Below are positions 20,472-30,932 of a stretch of DNA of 64,000 nt, piece after piece. A program made the position numbers and the translations under genes. The notes under the pieces are model-generated. The model did no database searches and was not told where the DNA came from. It saw only the letters and a list, made by a program, of their open reading frames with translations. The DNA comes from Asterochloris sp. CNOR1 (lineage: Eukaryota > Chlorophyta > Trebouxiophyceae > Trebouxiales > Trebouxiaceae), in assembly GCA_963969365.1 (NCBI GenBank), contig OZ017765.1, positions 1 through 64,000 of the forward strand, read 5' to 3'. How positions within the stretch are numbered: position 1 is the stretch's first letter; each line of letters opens with the position of its first letter.

Positions 20472-22142
20472 ATGGAAAAAAATGTTTTTGAAGATAACGG
20501 GTTAATTCCACGGTCTATTATTCGTACATTTGATCGTTTCCGGCGTCAGCTTTTACCGGGAACAGAGAAATCAATGTTGGCAGAATTTAGAGTCTCAAAG
20601 TTTCAAATTTTAGTTTCTGTAAGGTGTTTAGTTAAGCTTTTGTTGATACCTTTCTTTACAAACCTGTTAGTGAAAAACTTTGTTTTGCTTCCAATAACAC
20701 AGTATGTGTGGAACACATACCAATTTGAAATCTTTTTAAATTCATATCAAGAAAACCGAGCTTTTCTAGAGATGGAACGTTTTGAAGAGAAAATGTTTTT
20801 CGAATCTTTGATCTCTCCGCCTAACAACTTCACAAACCTGCCTTGCGCGGTTGAACCAAAAAACGATCAAGTAAACTTAGTTGACAACGCAATTTTTACA
20901 GGATTAAAACCAAGCAAGGTTTTTTCTACGAATCACGCGTTCGAACTTTTTCCACAAGTGAAAGACAAACAATTAAGTGGTATATTTTATAATTCTCGTT
21001 CGATTAAAGGTGCAACTTTGTCAACTGTTAAACTATCTGTAAACAAGAAAGAGTTAGATACAAGTAGAGCAAAGCTAAAAACACGAGTACGGAGCAAAGA
21101 ACAAAAACTGTTTTTAATAATTAACAATCCTCAACAACCCATTGCAAAGCACGACCGTTTAAGCAACAAACGTGTTGTTTACGAGCCAACCATGTACTCC
21201 TTCTTGCCTGCCACAAGAAGCAAGAACTGCTTAGCAAACAAAACATGTGTTTTTTTGAACGCAAATTCATTAAACGTCAACCTTTCAATCAAAACAACCA
21301 AATACCCGGTAACCAAGAAATTGGCGACCCATTGGTCCGAAAAAACAAAGTGGGTTGCTTGGCACAAGGTTGGTAGTAGGTATACATGTGAGAAAGCAAG
21401 TTGCTTAGGAAGACAAAACCCTTACCTAGTACTAAAACGGTGGAGTGAAAAAGGTAGTTTTGCTTCAACATTTGTTTTACTACACGGTAAAGATGAGATT
21501 TCGCGCGATACCGGAAGTAGTAGAAAGCAACATAGTAATTCACATGAGAATTCGAGTGACGTGATAAACAAACACCTTACTCAATTCTTTGTTTCATACA
21601 AACGAGATAGACCGCAAGAGATTGAAACTGATGAGACTTGCAGCACAAAACAAGTACCCCAATCATTCGAATTTTCGAGTTTTAGAACAGACCTGTTCCA
21701 ACACCCTCAAAAATTCCATCAAAAAACAATAGAGATAGCAATTTATTACAACCAGCAAAGTATTAAAGCAATTACTAATCTGTTGGGAGATTTTGTAACA
21801 TCTATTACAATCATTATTCTTTTTATTTGGGTGAAGGCTGAAATTATAATTTTAAAATCATTTATAACAGAATCGATTTATAGCTTTAGCGACACAACTA
21901 AATCATTCTTACTTATTTTATTAATCAACTTGTTAGTTGGGTTTCATTCGCCAAGAGGGTGGGAGATTTTTATAGAGTTAGTTTTAAGACGTTTTGGTTT
22001 GCCTGAGAATGAGATTTTCATGTTTACCTTTGTTGCAACTATTCCTGTCCTGCTTCACACTGTTTTTAAATATTGGATCTTTCGTTATTTAAATCAAATA
22101 TCCCCTTCAACGGTTGCTACATACCATACTATGATTGAATAA
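20472..22142 (+). CDS. cemA: CemA (Ycf10), inner envelope proton-extrusion protein, with very large insertion
   Basis: 556 residues from the ATG at 20472; an in-frame TTG six bases upstream is less likely. CemA is an inner-envelope protein needed for light-driven proton extrusion and efficient CO2 uptake. The conserved N-terminal part is about 1-110 (RSIIRTFDRFRRQL, helix at ~47-75, then FLNSYQENRAFLEMERFEEK). The conserved C-terminal part is about 415-556, with helices, GFHSPRGWEIFIELVLRRFG and a YHTMIE end. Roughly residues 120-410 are unconserved, polar, Lys/Ser/Asn-rich and contain R3-like words (ATTGCAAAGCACGACC). Long CemA insertions are known in green algae. Confidence 0.95.
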   Translation: MEKNVFEDNGLIPRSIIRTFDRFRRQLLPGTEKSMLAEFRVSKFQILVSVRCLVKLLLIPFFTNLLVKNFVLLPITQYVWNTYQFEIFLNSYQENRAFLEMERFEEKMFFESLISPPNNFTNLPCAVEPKNDQVNLVDNAIFTGLKPSKVFSTNHAFELFPQVKDKQLSGIFYNSRSIKGATLSTVKLSVNKKELDTSRAKLKTRVRSKEQKLFLIINNPQQPIAKHDRLSNKRVVYEPTMYSFLPATRSKNCLANKTCVFLNANSLNVNLSIKTTKYPVTKKLATHWSEKTKWVAWHKVGSRYTCEKASCLGRQNPYLVLKRWSEKGSFASTFVLLHGKDEISRDTGSSRKQHSNSHENSSDVINKHLTQFFVSYKRDRPQEIETDETCSTKQVPQSFEFSSFRTDLFQHPQKFHQKTIEIAIYYNQQSIKAITNLLGDFVTSITIIILFIWVKAEIIILKSFITESIYSFSDTTKSFLLILLINLLVGFHSPRGWEIFIELVLRRFGLPENEIFMFTFVATIPVLLHTVFKYWIFRYLNQISPSTVATYHTMIE

Positions 22143-22757
22143 AACTACATAGTAAAAAAAAAGGGTATAATAGTTAGGTGAAACAGATTAAAATTTAATA
22201 GTGTTAAAACCTTAACATAATTGTTTTTATCAGTTTTTTACTCAAAAGCATTGCCTGATGTTGTGGCTAAAGGCAACACCCCTAGACCACAGAACTGCAG
22301 GTAGGGCGCTCAATTGGTTGACGTAGACGTGTACCTTTGCGCACCTCTTGCTTGTTCTACCCATTTGTAGCCGAAGGCGACACAAGGAAGACGTGCGCCA
22401 AAGAAAGCTCGTAGAAACAAACCATTTTCTTTACGTTGTGGGTCACTCGAAGCGATATCTCTTGCTTTGAGAGGTGGTATAATGTCAAAAAGGTATTGCA
22501 ACCTGTCAAGATCTAGAAAACCCGAGCAAAGTGTAGACCTTTGCTTTGCAGGTAAACGTACCAATAACTGCGTTTTAGGTAGACGCAAACCGGTTTTCTA
22601 ACAACGCAGTAGCCAAGGTAGTGTTGTTTATTCCAAATTGCTGGTAAAAAAAAGACGTGTGTTAAAGAGAGCTCGTAGACGTGGAGCTTCTGACCGTGGG
22701 TAACGACCTTTGCTTCTTAGTAACCCTTTTCACTTGAAATTAATAAAATTCAAAACA
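22143..22757. other. Intergenic upstream of the ribosomal cluster
   Basis: A lone TATAAT (22166-22171) follows cemA. A decayed R4 element sits near 22281-22312 (CTAGACCACAGAACTGCAGG). The word AAAGCTCGTAGAAAC has a relative 260 bases downstream. No gene. Confidence 0.5.
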
Positions 22758-23036
22758 ATGGTTGATCTAATTAAATACCCTATATGGACAGATAAATCTT
22801 TTAATTTAACGAAACAGAATCAGTACACCTTCGCTGTAGATTCAGCACTTAGTAAACCACAAATAAAAAGGTTAATAGAGGATTTGTATAAAATTACAGT
22901 AGTTTCTGTCAACACGCATCGACCCCCGCGAAAAAAAAAGCGTCTTGGCTTGTCTCAGGGGTTTAAAGGTTCATATAAGAAGGCGATCATAACAACAAAG
23001 AAAGGTGACTTGATTGAATTCTTTTTAGATGTTTAA
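22758..23036 (+). CDS. rpl23: 50S ribosomal protein L23
   Basis: 92 residues from the ATG at 22758. L23 lies at the peptide exit tunnel and docks nascent-chain factors. Conserved features are MVDLIKYPIWTDKSF at the start, NQYTFAVDSALSKPQIKRLI and the basic RPPRKKKRLG loop (about 59-68). It heads the plus-strand S10/spc/alpha-like series that runs to rps2. Confidence 0.95.
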   Translation: MVDLIKYPIWTDKSFNLTKQNQYTFAVDSALSKPQIKRLIEDLYKITVVSVNTHRPPRKKKRLGLSQGFKGSYKKAIITTKKGDLIEFFLDV

Positions 23037-23926
23037 AAACTGTTCAATAATTTATTAATTGCTTGTATTGCCTTTGGCTACAAGTAGATAGCACAAAAAG
23101 CAAGTCGTGTTTTAGCTAATGAATAGGTCTTCTTATTGCTTTTGCACGTAAAAGCACGTGTTGCGTGTTGCCTATGGCACGAAGGGTACAAGTAGATAGT
23201 TACGTACGTACTAAACGGTTGAGTTGTTTGCTGTTGATTCTGTATAGGAAATGCAAAGTAGGGCGGTGGGATCGAAGGTACTGCTCTCTAGAACGTAGTT
23301 AGATCCAACAACCGCAAAGTATGGTTTTAGAGTAAAGTACTACCTACTGTCCAATTACATGTTTTGATATGCACGCAAAACGTTTCTTACCAATGTGCTT
23401 TGCAACTACCAGGTATCTAGCAAAACTAATTGCAAATGGTAGAGCAAGATCGGCTTGGCTCGTAGACGACTTGTTGGTTCGCACTACTGATTAATTTTTT
23501 CCCGAAACAATCGACGGCACGCGCTTATGCTTGCTTTGCATGTATGCGGACGAAATACTATTCTTTTTCGCTTAAAGCGAATGATAAAACATCGTGATCT
23601 TTGCTTGTCCAAAGTAAAACCACAGCTATCATCGCTACCAACACCACGAATATCGTTATTACCGCTAGTGGGTCCAAATTAGGTCTTGGTTTGCTTGTTT
23701 GTGGTTTTGTTTGAATAAATATTTGTTCCTTGGGATGCAACAAAAAGTCGTTCGCTTACTCCACCGTAAGTAGCACAAAGACTTGCTTCTTACAGTAGGT
23801 GAACCCAATGCTTCACGTGTTGCCTTTGGCTACAATTGTTCGAACTTTGCGTGGTTATGTTCGCAGCAAGAAAACAAAACACTAGCTTTGTTTCTAATCA
23901 AACACCGTATTTGTAATGTTTTTATT
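23037..23926. other. rpl23-rpl2 spacer
   Basis: 890 bases, unusually long for this gene pair. R2/R3 words near 23065-23190. A minus-strand frame (23558-23743) starting with TTG encodes one hydrophobic segment but is not called as a gene. No RNA gene. Confidence 0.5.
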
Positions 23927-24754
23927 ATGGGAATTCGTCTTTACAGAGCTTACACGCCAGGCACAAGAAACAGGTCAGTTTGTGATTTTAATGAAATTAC
24001 GCAAACTAAACCAGAAAAAAGATTAACCTTACCTTTACACAGGTCGAAAGGAAGAAACAATCGAGGAGTTATTACGAGCCGCCATCGAGGGGGTGGTCAC
24101 AAAAAACTTTATCGTCAAATTGATTTTAAACGCGAAAAAGTAGGGGTTTTAAGTAAAGTAGCCACAATTGAATACGACCCTAATCGAAATGCCCGGATTG
24201 CGTTGTTAAATTATCAAGATGGGGAAAAGAAATATGTTCTTTGTCCACGAGGCTTAAAGGTTGGTGAGATTGTTTTAGCTGATGTTAACGCACCTATACG
24301 GGTTGGGAACTCTATGCCTCTTGACAAGATGCCTTTGGGTGCGGAAATTCATAATATTGAACTTCAACCTGGTTGTGGTGGTCAGTTAGCTCGAGCTGCA
24401 GGAGCAGTTGCTCAGTTGGTTGCGAAAGAAGGCAAATACGTGACACTTCGATTGCCATCTGGTGAGGTTCGACTTGTCTTAAAACATTGTTGGGCTACCA
24501 TCGGGCAAGTAGGGAATCTGGAAGCATCAAATTTAACTTTAGGGAAAGCAGGCCGAAAACGTTGGTTAGGTAAAAAACCAGCAGTTCGAGGAGTTGTAAT
24601 GAATCCAGTCGATCACCCACACGGAGGTGGTGAAGGTCGTGCCCCGATCGGCCGTACCCATCCTGTAACCCCTTGGGGTCGGCCAGCTTTGGGTCAACCA
24701 ACTAGAAACCCAAGGAAATATAGTAACCCTTTGATTTTGAAAAAGCGTAAATAG
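23927..24754 (+). CDS. rpl2: 50S ribosomal protein L2
   Basis: 275 residues from the ATG at 23927, the family length. L2 is needed for subunit association and the peptidyl-transferase centre. The start [18 protein letters not shown], the RNA-binding [20 protein letters not shown] (about 45-64) and the C-terminal [19 protein letters not shown] with the conserved His are present. The upstream in-frame stretch is repeat-derived and excluded. The gene is intron-free. Confidence 0.97.
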   Translation: MGIRLYRAYTPGTRNRSVCDFNEITQTKPEKRLTLPLHRSKGRNNRGVITSRHRGGGHKKLYRQIDFKREKVGVLSKVATIEYDPNRNARIALLNYQDGEKKYVLCPRGLKVGEIVLADVNAPIRVGNSMPLDKMPLGAEIHNIELQPGCGGQLARAAGAVAQLVAKEGKYVTLRLPSGEVRLVLKHCWATIGQVGNLEASNLTLGKAGRKRWLGKKPAVRGVVMNPVDHPHGGGEGRAPIGRTHPVTPWGRPALGQPTRNPRKYSNPLILKKRK

Positions 24755-25234
24755 ACCTTGTCTTACATGCAAAGCAATTCTACCCTTCGTCCTACCCACG
24801 GTTCTACGGCCCTATGGTATAAGAAGTGTTGCTTAGACGTGTAGCCAAAGGTAACACAAGGCCAGGAACAGTTCTTTGTAACTAACACCACGCCCCTTCG
24901 GCCTTTCCTTAAAACGCAAGACGTAGGGTTATTGGGGAAGGGTGAGGTTTGTTGGTTAAAGCAACCAATTGTTTTACATTCGAAGAACTTGCGTCCACCT
25001 AGAACGCAAGCAATTGTTGGTACGCTTACCTAGAATGCAGTTAGGTCGAAGCACGTACGAAGCAAGAAGTTTACCTACCTGATCGGTGCTTGTGCGAAAC
25101 AAAGGGTTTGCTTCACAAAGTGTTCGCTTTGGCTACAAGTCTAGGCCTGCTTCTGTTCGTGGGTAGACCTACCCTACGGGCTTGCTTTGCATAACACGTG
25201 GTCTTAAAAAATGTAGTTACAGGATAAATATTGT
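24755..25234. other. rpl2-rps19 spacer
   Basis: R2-like words (GTAGCCAAAGGTAACACAAGG near 24841) and AGAACGCAAGCAATTG words. No gene or clear hairpin. Confidence 0.5.
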
Positions 25235-25513
25235 ATGTCACGTTCATTAAAAAAAGGCCCTTTTGTAGCCAATCATTTGCTGAAAAAAATTGAAAAATTA
25301 AATGGAAAAGGGGAAAAAAAACTTGTAATAACTTGGTCTAGAGCGTCAACAATAGTTCCGGGTATGATAGGACATACAATAGCTGTTCACAATGGCCGCG
25401 AACACATTCCAGTTTTTATAACTGATCAGATGATAGGTCATAAATTAGGGGAGTTTTCACCTACACGTACCTTCCGAGGGCACATTAAAAAAGACAAAAA
25501 GTCAAAACGTTAA
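25235..25513 (+). CDS. rps19: 30S ribosomal protein S19
   Basis: 92 residues, standard length. S19 forms the head of the small subunit with S13. The start [20 protein letters not shown] and the signature [20 protein letters not shown] are diagnostic. It lies between rpl2 and rps3 as in bacterial S10 operons; rpl22 is absent between rps19 and rps3. Confidence 0.97.
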   Translation: MSRSLKKGPFVANHLLKKIEKLNGKGEKKLVITWSRASTIVPGMIGHTIAVHNGREHIPVFITDQMIGHKLGEFSPTRTFRGHIKKDKKSKR

Positions 25514-26093
25514 AAATGCGTTTAGAGGTAGCTTGAAGGGAAGCGTTAGATACAAAGTAAAACTTGTTTGCAATATTGCTTCAACCCAAGACAATAGCAG
25601 CAATACGTGCAAAGCAAATCCAGGAAAAAAACGTGATGCAAAACAATAAATACGCGCAAAGCAATTGTACCTTACGTGTTGTTACAACCCAAGGTACTGC
25701 TTTCTGCTTTGCATGGATAAGTCTACGATCTTCTTATTGTGGCCAAAGCCAACACTTCCTAGCGCGTAGAACCGCAGAACCGCAGAACCGCAGAACCGCA
25801 GAACCGCAGAACCGCAGAACCGCAGAACCGCAGAACCGCAGAACCGCAGAACCGCAGAACCGCAGAACCGCAGAACCGCAGAACCGCAGAACCGCAGAAC
25901 CGCAGAACCGCAGAACCGCAGGTAGGACGCACACGTTTTCAGCAAGGGGTACGTCTTGCTTGTGCCGAGCAAGTGCCAAGCAAGTGCCGAGCAAGACATA
26001 CCCCTTTCTTTGGACGTAACACAAAAAAAGGATTTCTTTTGGACATCCTTTAGACGGCTACAAGACGTAATTTAGATTATTAAAAAGATATTT
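25514..26093. other. rps19-rps3 spacer with 19-unit R4 array
   Basis: Where bacteria and some plastids have rpl22, only the R4 array (25766-25917) and flanking R-words are found. 25670-25770 closely resembles 27018-27090. Confidence 0.6.
25766..25917. repeat. R4 tandem array, 19 units of 8 bp
   Basis: One GTAGAACC followed by 18 perfect GCAGAACC units, then GCAGGTAGGACGC. The array is 152 bp with no internal mismatch. It is preceded by TTATTGTGGCCAAAGCCAAC. Since 8 is not a multiple of 3, all frames cycle through the same repeat peptide (AEPQNRRT-type), so the open frames across it are not genes. Confidence 0.97.
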
Positions 26094-26894
26094 ATGGGAC
26101 AAAAGGTACATCCGCTCGGGTTTAGATTAGGTGTTACTCAAAAACACCAATCTCAATGGTTTGCTGATTCGAAAAAATACTCACAATGTCTGCTTGAAGA
26201 CAATCTCTTAAGGGAAACTTTGTTCAATCGTTTTGTTGATGCTCGAATATCTAAGGTTCAGATTCAACGTAGAGTAGACCTAGTAAGAATTGAGATAGAA
26301 GCAGCGCGCCCTGGTATTATCGTAGGTCGTAGGAAAGAGGGTCTTGAGAAATTAAAACAAGATCTTACCTCCTTACTTAAAAAACATAGAAACAAAAAAG
26401 TATCCGTGTACCAAGCAATCAGTCAACAAGCAAACGACAAGCAAGTCTTGCCACAGCCACTTGTTTCCCAATTAGAGAACAAACAATTGGTTGAAGCAGA
26501 GGTAGAGCACAACAACCACGATTTGAATAACGACCCGGTTCAAGTGTCAATACATGTAACTGAGCTTGCTAACCCCAATGGGGAACCTTCTTTTATTGCT
26601 GACACTATAGTAGAGCAGCTAGAAAAAAGAGTACCTTTTCGGCGCGTTATGAGACAAGCTATTCGACGGTCTCAAAGAGCTCGAGTAAAAGGGATTAAGA
26701 TCCAAATAGCTGGCAGATTAAATGGAGCTGAAATAGCTAGAACTGAGTGGGTTCGAGAGGGACGCGTTCCTTTACAAACCCTTAGAGCTGATGTTGATTA
26801 TTCCACCCGAATAGCGACCACAATTTATGGGGTTTTAGGTATAAAGGTCTGGGTCTTTAAAGGGGTAGTTTCAAAAACTTTACGTTTCAAATAA
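26094..26894 (+). CDS. rps3: 30S ribosomal protein S3
   Basis: 266 residues; plastid S3 is commonly 210-230, though green algal forms are often longer. S3 lines the mRNA entry channel. The start [20 protein letters not shown], the KH-domain region ([20 protein letters not shown], about 72-91) and the C-terminal half ([20 protein letters not shown] and [20 protein letters not shown]) are conserved. Residues ~100-145 are a polar Gln/Asn-rich insertion whose DNA has AAGCAATC/AAGCAAGTC words like the intergenic repeats. Confidence 0.96.
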   Translation: MGQKVHPLGFRLGVTQKHQSQWFADSKKYSQCLLEDNLLRETLFNRFVDARISKVQIQRRVDLVRIEIEAARPGIIVGRRKEGLEKLKQDLTSLLKKHRNKKVSVYQAISQQANDKQVLPQPLVSQLENKQLVEAEVEHNNHDLNNDPVQVSIHVTELANPNGEPSFIADTIVEQLEKRVPFRRVMRQAIRRSQRARVKGIKIQIAGRLNGAEIARTEWVREGRVPLQTLRADVDYSTRIATTIYGVLGIKVWVFKGVVSKTLRFK

Positions 26895-27427
26895 AGTGGT
26901 CGTGCTTTGTACCTTGTCCTATTTGCCACCCAGGAATCGATTGTGCAAAGCAATGCATCCACTCTTTGTTGTGGACTTATAGCTAAAGATCTTGTTTTAA
27001 TTTCTCAAGACCTTCTACGTGTTGGTACAACCCAAGGTACTGCTTTCTGCTTTGCATGGATAGGTCTACGAACGTGGCCAAAGGCAACACCTCCTAGACC
27101 GCAGAACCGCAGGTAGGACGCGCAATTGGTTGGCTACAAGACGTAAGACGCAACACGTGTTTCGCTCATAAACACAACGTTAGACGTGGTATTGATTTTG
27201 GTGCGCAGTAAGTAGGTGTGTTAGGTCAGAGAGAGGGGTTACAAATGTACCCTTCTTTTCGGCGTAACTCGTACCATCTCGTAAAAGTTACAAATCTTGT
27301 TTGCTTTTGCAAAACCTAACTGCGTTTCTGCGTTTTAGGTAGCCACAATAGATGTTAAAACATCTGCCTGGTAACAACCTATAGAAACATAATTGGCTCG
27401 TATTTACAAATTAAAAAGAGAGGTTTT
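26895..27427. other. rps3-rpl16 spacer with two-unit R4
   Basis: 27018-27125 repeats the flanks of the 25.7-kb array but carries only AGACCGCAGAACCGCAGG, i.e. one or two units. No gene. Confidence 0.6.
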
Positions 27428-27835
27428 ATGCTTAGTCCCAAAAGAACAAAATACCGCAAACAGCATCGTGGTCGGATGAGAGGCAAAGCTCATCGTGGCA
27501 ACACTATCGCTTTTGGCACTTTTGCTTTACAAGCCTTAGAGCCCAGTTGGATGACTTCTAGACAGATTGAAGCAGGTCGACGAGCAATGACAAGATATGC
27601 TCGTAGAGGTGGGAAATTATGGATCCGTGTGTTTCCAGATAAACCGGTTACAATGCGACCTGCTGAAACACGAATGGGTTCTGGTAAAGGTTCACCTGAA
27701 TATTGGGTTGCTGTTGTAAAACCAGGAAGAATTCTGTATGAGATGAAAGGAGTATCAGAAGCAGTTGCCCGCTCAGCTATGCGAATTGCTGCTTATAAAA
27801 TGCCCTTTAAAACGCAATTCTTAACTCAAAATTAA
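27428..27835 (+). CDS. rpl16: 50S ribosomal protein L16
   Basis: 135 residues, standard. L16 organises the A-site side of the large subunit. The start [20 protein letters not shown], the central [20 protein letters not shown] and [20 protein letters not shown] are diagnostic. The gene is continuous, unlike many streptophyte rpl16 genes with an intron. AGAGAGGTTTT precedes the ATG and may provide a weak ribosome-binding site. Confidence 0.97.
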   Translation: MLSPKRTKYRKQHRGRMRGKAHRGNTIAFGTFALQALEPSWMTSRQIEAGRRAMTRYARRGGKLWIRVFPDKPVTMRPAETRMGSGKGSPEYWVAVVKPGRILYEMKGVSEAVARSAMRIAAYKMPFKTQFLTQN

Positions 27836-28462
27836 AAATCTCATGCTTTTATTTCTACCAACCACAACCAAAGGTCTAATTTTGCTTTAACACGTCTACG
27901 CACTGTGAAAAGCAAAAAAGGTAGGTAGGACAAGCAAAACATATAACTCAAGGTGTGCTAACTCTTGTGCGAGGCAACAGTAAGACGTGTAACCATTCGT
28001 GCCAAGCACAAACTGTACCCTTCCTTGTGCCCCCTTCGGCTACAAGTAGGTAGGACGCAACACTTGCTTGGCACGCAAAGAGTACTCGTCTTGCTTGGCA
28101 CGAATGGTTACACGTTAAATCAACCCTACAAACTTTTTGTTGTGGAAGCACGAGAAAGTGGTTCTTCCTAAGGAAGAGTTTATACCAAGTACAAACTTCT
28201 TGTACCCCTTAACAACACCAGTAGTAATGCTTTGTTTTACTTTTTGCTTCTAACCTTTCCTTGTGTACCTTTCCTAGACCGTAGGTAGGACGGGTACAAT
28301 CGCTTTGCAAGAGATGCATGTACCTGTTTTCTTTCTTGCTTGCTTTGTTCAGAGAAGGACAACGTAAATGCTCGTTCTTTCACATAAAGGAATGCCTTTT
28401 ATGGTAAGAAAGACAACCATGTTCCACACGTACTTGTTCTATTGTTAAAATCAAGTTTTATT
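27836..28462. other. rpl16-rpl14 spacer with inverted repeat
   Basis: Contains the perfect 23-bp inverted repeat 27986-28008/28092-28114 and an R4 remnant (CCTAGACCGTAGGTAGGACG) near 28265. No gene. Confidence 0.55.
27986..28114. repeat. Perfect 23-bp inverted repeat, 83-base spacer
   Basis: 27986-28008 (CGTGTAACCATTCGTGCCAA plus GCA) is the exact reverse complement of 28092-28114. The spacer includes an R2 variant and GTAGGTAGGACGCAACAC. Confidence 0.95.
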
Positions 28463-28831
28463 ATGATTCAGCCCCAATCTTATTTAAATGTAGCCGACAA
28501 CAGTGGAGCACGCAAATTAATGTGCATACGGGTTTTAGGCGGAAATCAAAAACAATTTGCTAATATAGGGGACGTTATTATAGGTGTAGTTAAAGATGCT
28601 ATCCCTAATATGGCTTTAAAGAAATCTGATATAGTTCAAGCCGTTATAGTAAGAAGCTGCAAAGGATTGCGTCGTGATAATGGAATGACAATTCGTTTTG
28701 ATGACAATGCTGCTGTTATTATTAACAAAGAAAAAAACCCGCGAGGAACTAGAGTTTTTGGTCCGGTTGCACGTGAATTACGGGACCGTAATTTCACTAA
28801 AATTGTATCTCTAGCGCCTGAAGTTTTCTAA
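28463..28831 (+). CDS. rpl14: 50S ribosomal protein L14
   Basis: 122 residues from the ATG at 28463. L14 bridges to 16S rRNA helix 14. The start [20 protein letters not shown], the middle ([40 protein letters not shown]) and the end ([20 protein letters not shown]) match the family throughout. Confidence 0.97.
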   Translation: MIQPQSYLNVADNSGARKLMCIRVLGGNQKQFANIGDVIIGVVKDAIPNMALKKSDIVQAVIVRSCKGLRRDNGMTIRFDDNAAVIINKEKNPRGTRVFGPVARELRDRNFTKIVSLAPEVF

Positions 28832-29663
28832 GTGTTTTAATTTATAAAGAATTCCCTGCTAACTTGGTTCTTGTGCAAAGCAAGTGTTGCCTTCGGCTAC
28901 AAGAGTAGACTTGATGTGATAAGCAACACGTAAAACAAGCAACACGTGTTTTACCTTTATAAAGTAACTTTATACAACCTACCCAGGAAATGGTTGGAAC
29001 TGAATGGTACTGCTTGTTTGGCACGCAAAACAACTCATCGCTTGTGCTAAAGCAACACGTCTTGCGTTCGAAACCAGCATAAGGTTGCCAAAGATCTACA
29101 AGATCACGTAGCCAAAAATGAAACAAAGGTAATGTAACTAAAGACAACTCCAAGAGGTGCCCCAGTCGAACCACTTTGGTTTACGAGTTACGTCCTATCT
29201 TCGATCAAGGAATGGTTAAGCATAACCAAGTCTTGCTTTGCATAAAAACAAACCAAGTAGCTTCTCGCTTGTGTTGTTTCTGACCACCTTTACATTGTGT
29301 TTTCTTACCTACTAAATCTTGTTTTGCGCCGACTTTTGTCGTAAATGGGTTGTAGCGAAAGGCAACACTTGACGCAAAAAAAAGGGTAACAGCTTTTGAC
29401 ACGTGATTGTAACAATGAGATCACGTGATTGGTACGTACTTTTGCAGGTCTTTGTTACCAACCATAAAGGATGCGAGTTTGTTTTGCAGGTGTTTCACGC
29501 AAAGCAGAACGTACTTTTATCCGTGAAACTTTCCCGTGCTAACTTCAACCCAAGGTAAGCCAAGCAACAACAAGACCTGCTTTTACAAAATGTCCTACCA
29601 ATTTGCCCGCAAGACAAGTTACATGCAAACAATCTTTTAAAATTGGACAAGGTTTTTAGTGTT
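28832..29663. other. rpl14-rpl5 spacer
   Basis: R1 copy at 29192-29211 with the extended context CGAGTTAC...AATGGTTAAG; R2 words near 28883. GTAAAAC and GTTTTAC face each other around 28930-28955. No gene; rpl24, which bacteria have here, was not found. Confidence 0.5.
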
Positions 29664-30209
29664 ATGATACAAAGATTCAAAAAATTTTACTTTCAAATTG
29701 TTGTTCCAAAACTTGCACAACAACTCGATTACAAAAACCAACTTAAAGTTCCTAGGATCGAGAAAATTGTAATAAATCGAGGTCTAGGTGACGCTTCTCA
29801 GAACACGAAACTGTTAGACTTTTCTTTGAACGAATTGAGTGTTATTGCAGGCCAAAAAGGAGTTGTAACTCGATCTAAAAAAGCAATTGCAGGCTTTAAA
29901 TTAAAAGAGAAAATGCCTGTTGGTGTTCTCGTAACTCTTAGGGGTGAACGAATGTATGGTTTCTTAGATCGTCTTATAAACCTTGCTTTACCGCGTATTA
30001 GAGATTTCCAAGGTATAAACCCGTCGAGTTTTGACGGATATGGCAATTACAGTTTAGGGCTAGAAGAGCAACTAATGTTTCCAGAAATCGATTATGATAA
30101 AATCGATCAAGTGCGAGGAATGGATATATCGATTGTAACCACTTCTAGAAACGATCAAGAGGGTTTGATGTTGTTAAAGCAGTTTGGCCTGCCTTTTAAA
30201 AAAACATAG
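29664..30209 (+). CDS. rpl5: 50S ribosomal protein L5
   Basis: 181 residues from the ATG at 29664, standard. L5 binds 5S rRNA in the central protuberance. Conserved blocks include [60 protein letters not shown] and the C-terminal [20 protein letters not shown]. The upstream in-frame TTG at 29643 is not needed. Confidence 0.97.
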   Translation: MIQRFKKFYFQIVVPKLAQQLDYKNQLKVPRIEKIVINRGLGDASQNTKLLDFSLNELSVIAGQKGVVTRSKKAIAGFKLKEKMPVGVLVTLRGERMYGFLDRLINLALPRIRDFQGINPSSFDGYGNYSLGLEEQLMFPEIDYDKIDQVRGMDISIVTTSRNDQEGLMLLKQFGLPFKKT

Positions 30210-30732
30210 ATTTTCTACCCGTTCATGCAAAGCCGGTGCTTTGCAATTGGGTCTTGCAACACTACTACGAGATATTAGCACGTCGCAAAGTAATTGGTCG
30301 GCGACTCTGTGTTGTGTGAAACAATAACATTCAAATCATTCAAAAGCACCTTAGTACATGTTGCCTAGACAACACAATCGGTTTCTACACACCACTTGGA
30401 TTAGTCGGATTCGCATACTTTTTACGCGCTACCGTGAAAGAACGGTTGGCACTTGCTTTGTACTTGCTTGTAAGGGATAAGTAACTAAAACCAAAACAAA
30501 ACCTGTTTGTAACGTGTTTTTATCACTTGTATTGCTTAACATATCTTGTTCTCTCTACCCATACCGTTTTTGACTGTTTTTCTAGTAAAAAACGCTGAAG
30601 GTAGCGTTAGAAGCAAGAAAAACCAAAACCTTTAAGCAACACTTAATTAGACAATCTGCTAGAACCATCTGCTAGTAGGTGTATAGTTGGCAACTATGCA
30701 TTTTATTCGTGATAAGCTTCGTTACTGCACAA

Positions 30733-30808
30733 CACTTGTAGCCGAAGGCAACACTTGTAGCCGAAGGCAACACTTGTAGCCGAAGGCAACACTTGTAGCC
30801 AAAGGCAA
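30733..30808. repeat. Four tandem copies of the R2 word, 19-bp unit
   Basis: CACTTGTAGCCGAAGGCAA repeated head to tail four times; the fourth has CCAAAGG instead of CCGAAGG. The two R2 spellings seen elsewhere thus occur side by side. Confidence 0.97.
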
Positions 30809-30932
30809 CACTTGCTTTGCACGTGGCATTTGTTTCGCACGCAAAAATGGCTTTTTTGAATTTAGGATTGGTAGAACAAACAATCGAACATATTGATTTA
30901 TCAATAACAAAGATTTAGTTTGGTACGTGGAC

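Noticed and set aside
23558-23743. Minus-strand ORF with a TTG start and one hydrophobic segment (DPLAVITIFVVLVAMIAVVL)
   Set aside because: No family recognised among small thylakoid proteins, codon choice rich in GTG/GCG unlike nearby genes, no Shine-Dalgarno site. Kept only as a weak possibility.
25766-25917. Possible CRISPR array
   Set aside because: Units are 8 bp and directly adjacent, with no spacers and no cas genes, in a chloroplast genome.
25564-26024. Overlapping long open frames across the R4 array on both strands (repeat peptides such as TAEPQNRR and VLRFCGSA)
   Set aside because: An 8-bp unit without stops leaves all frames open; the peptides are pure translations of the array.
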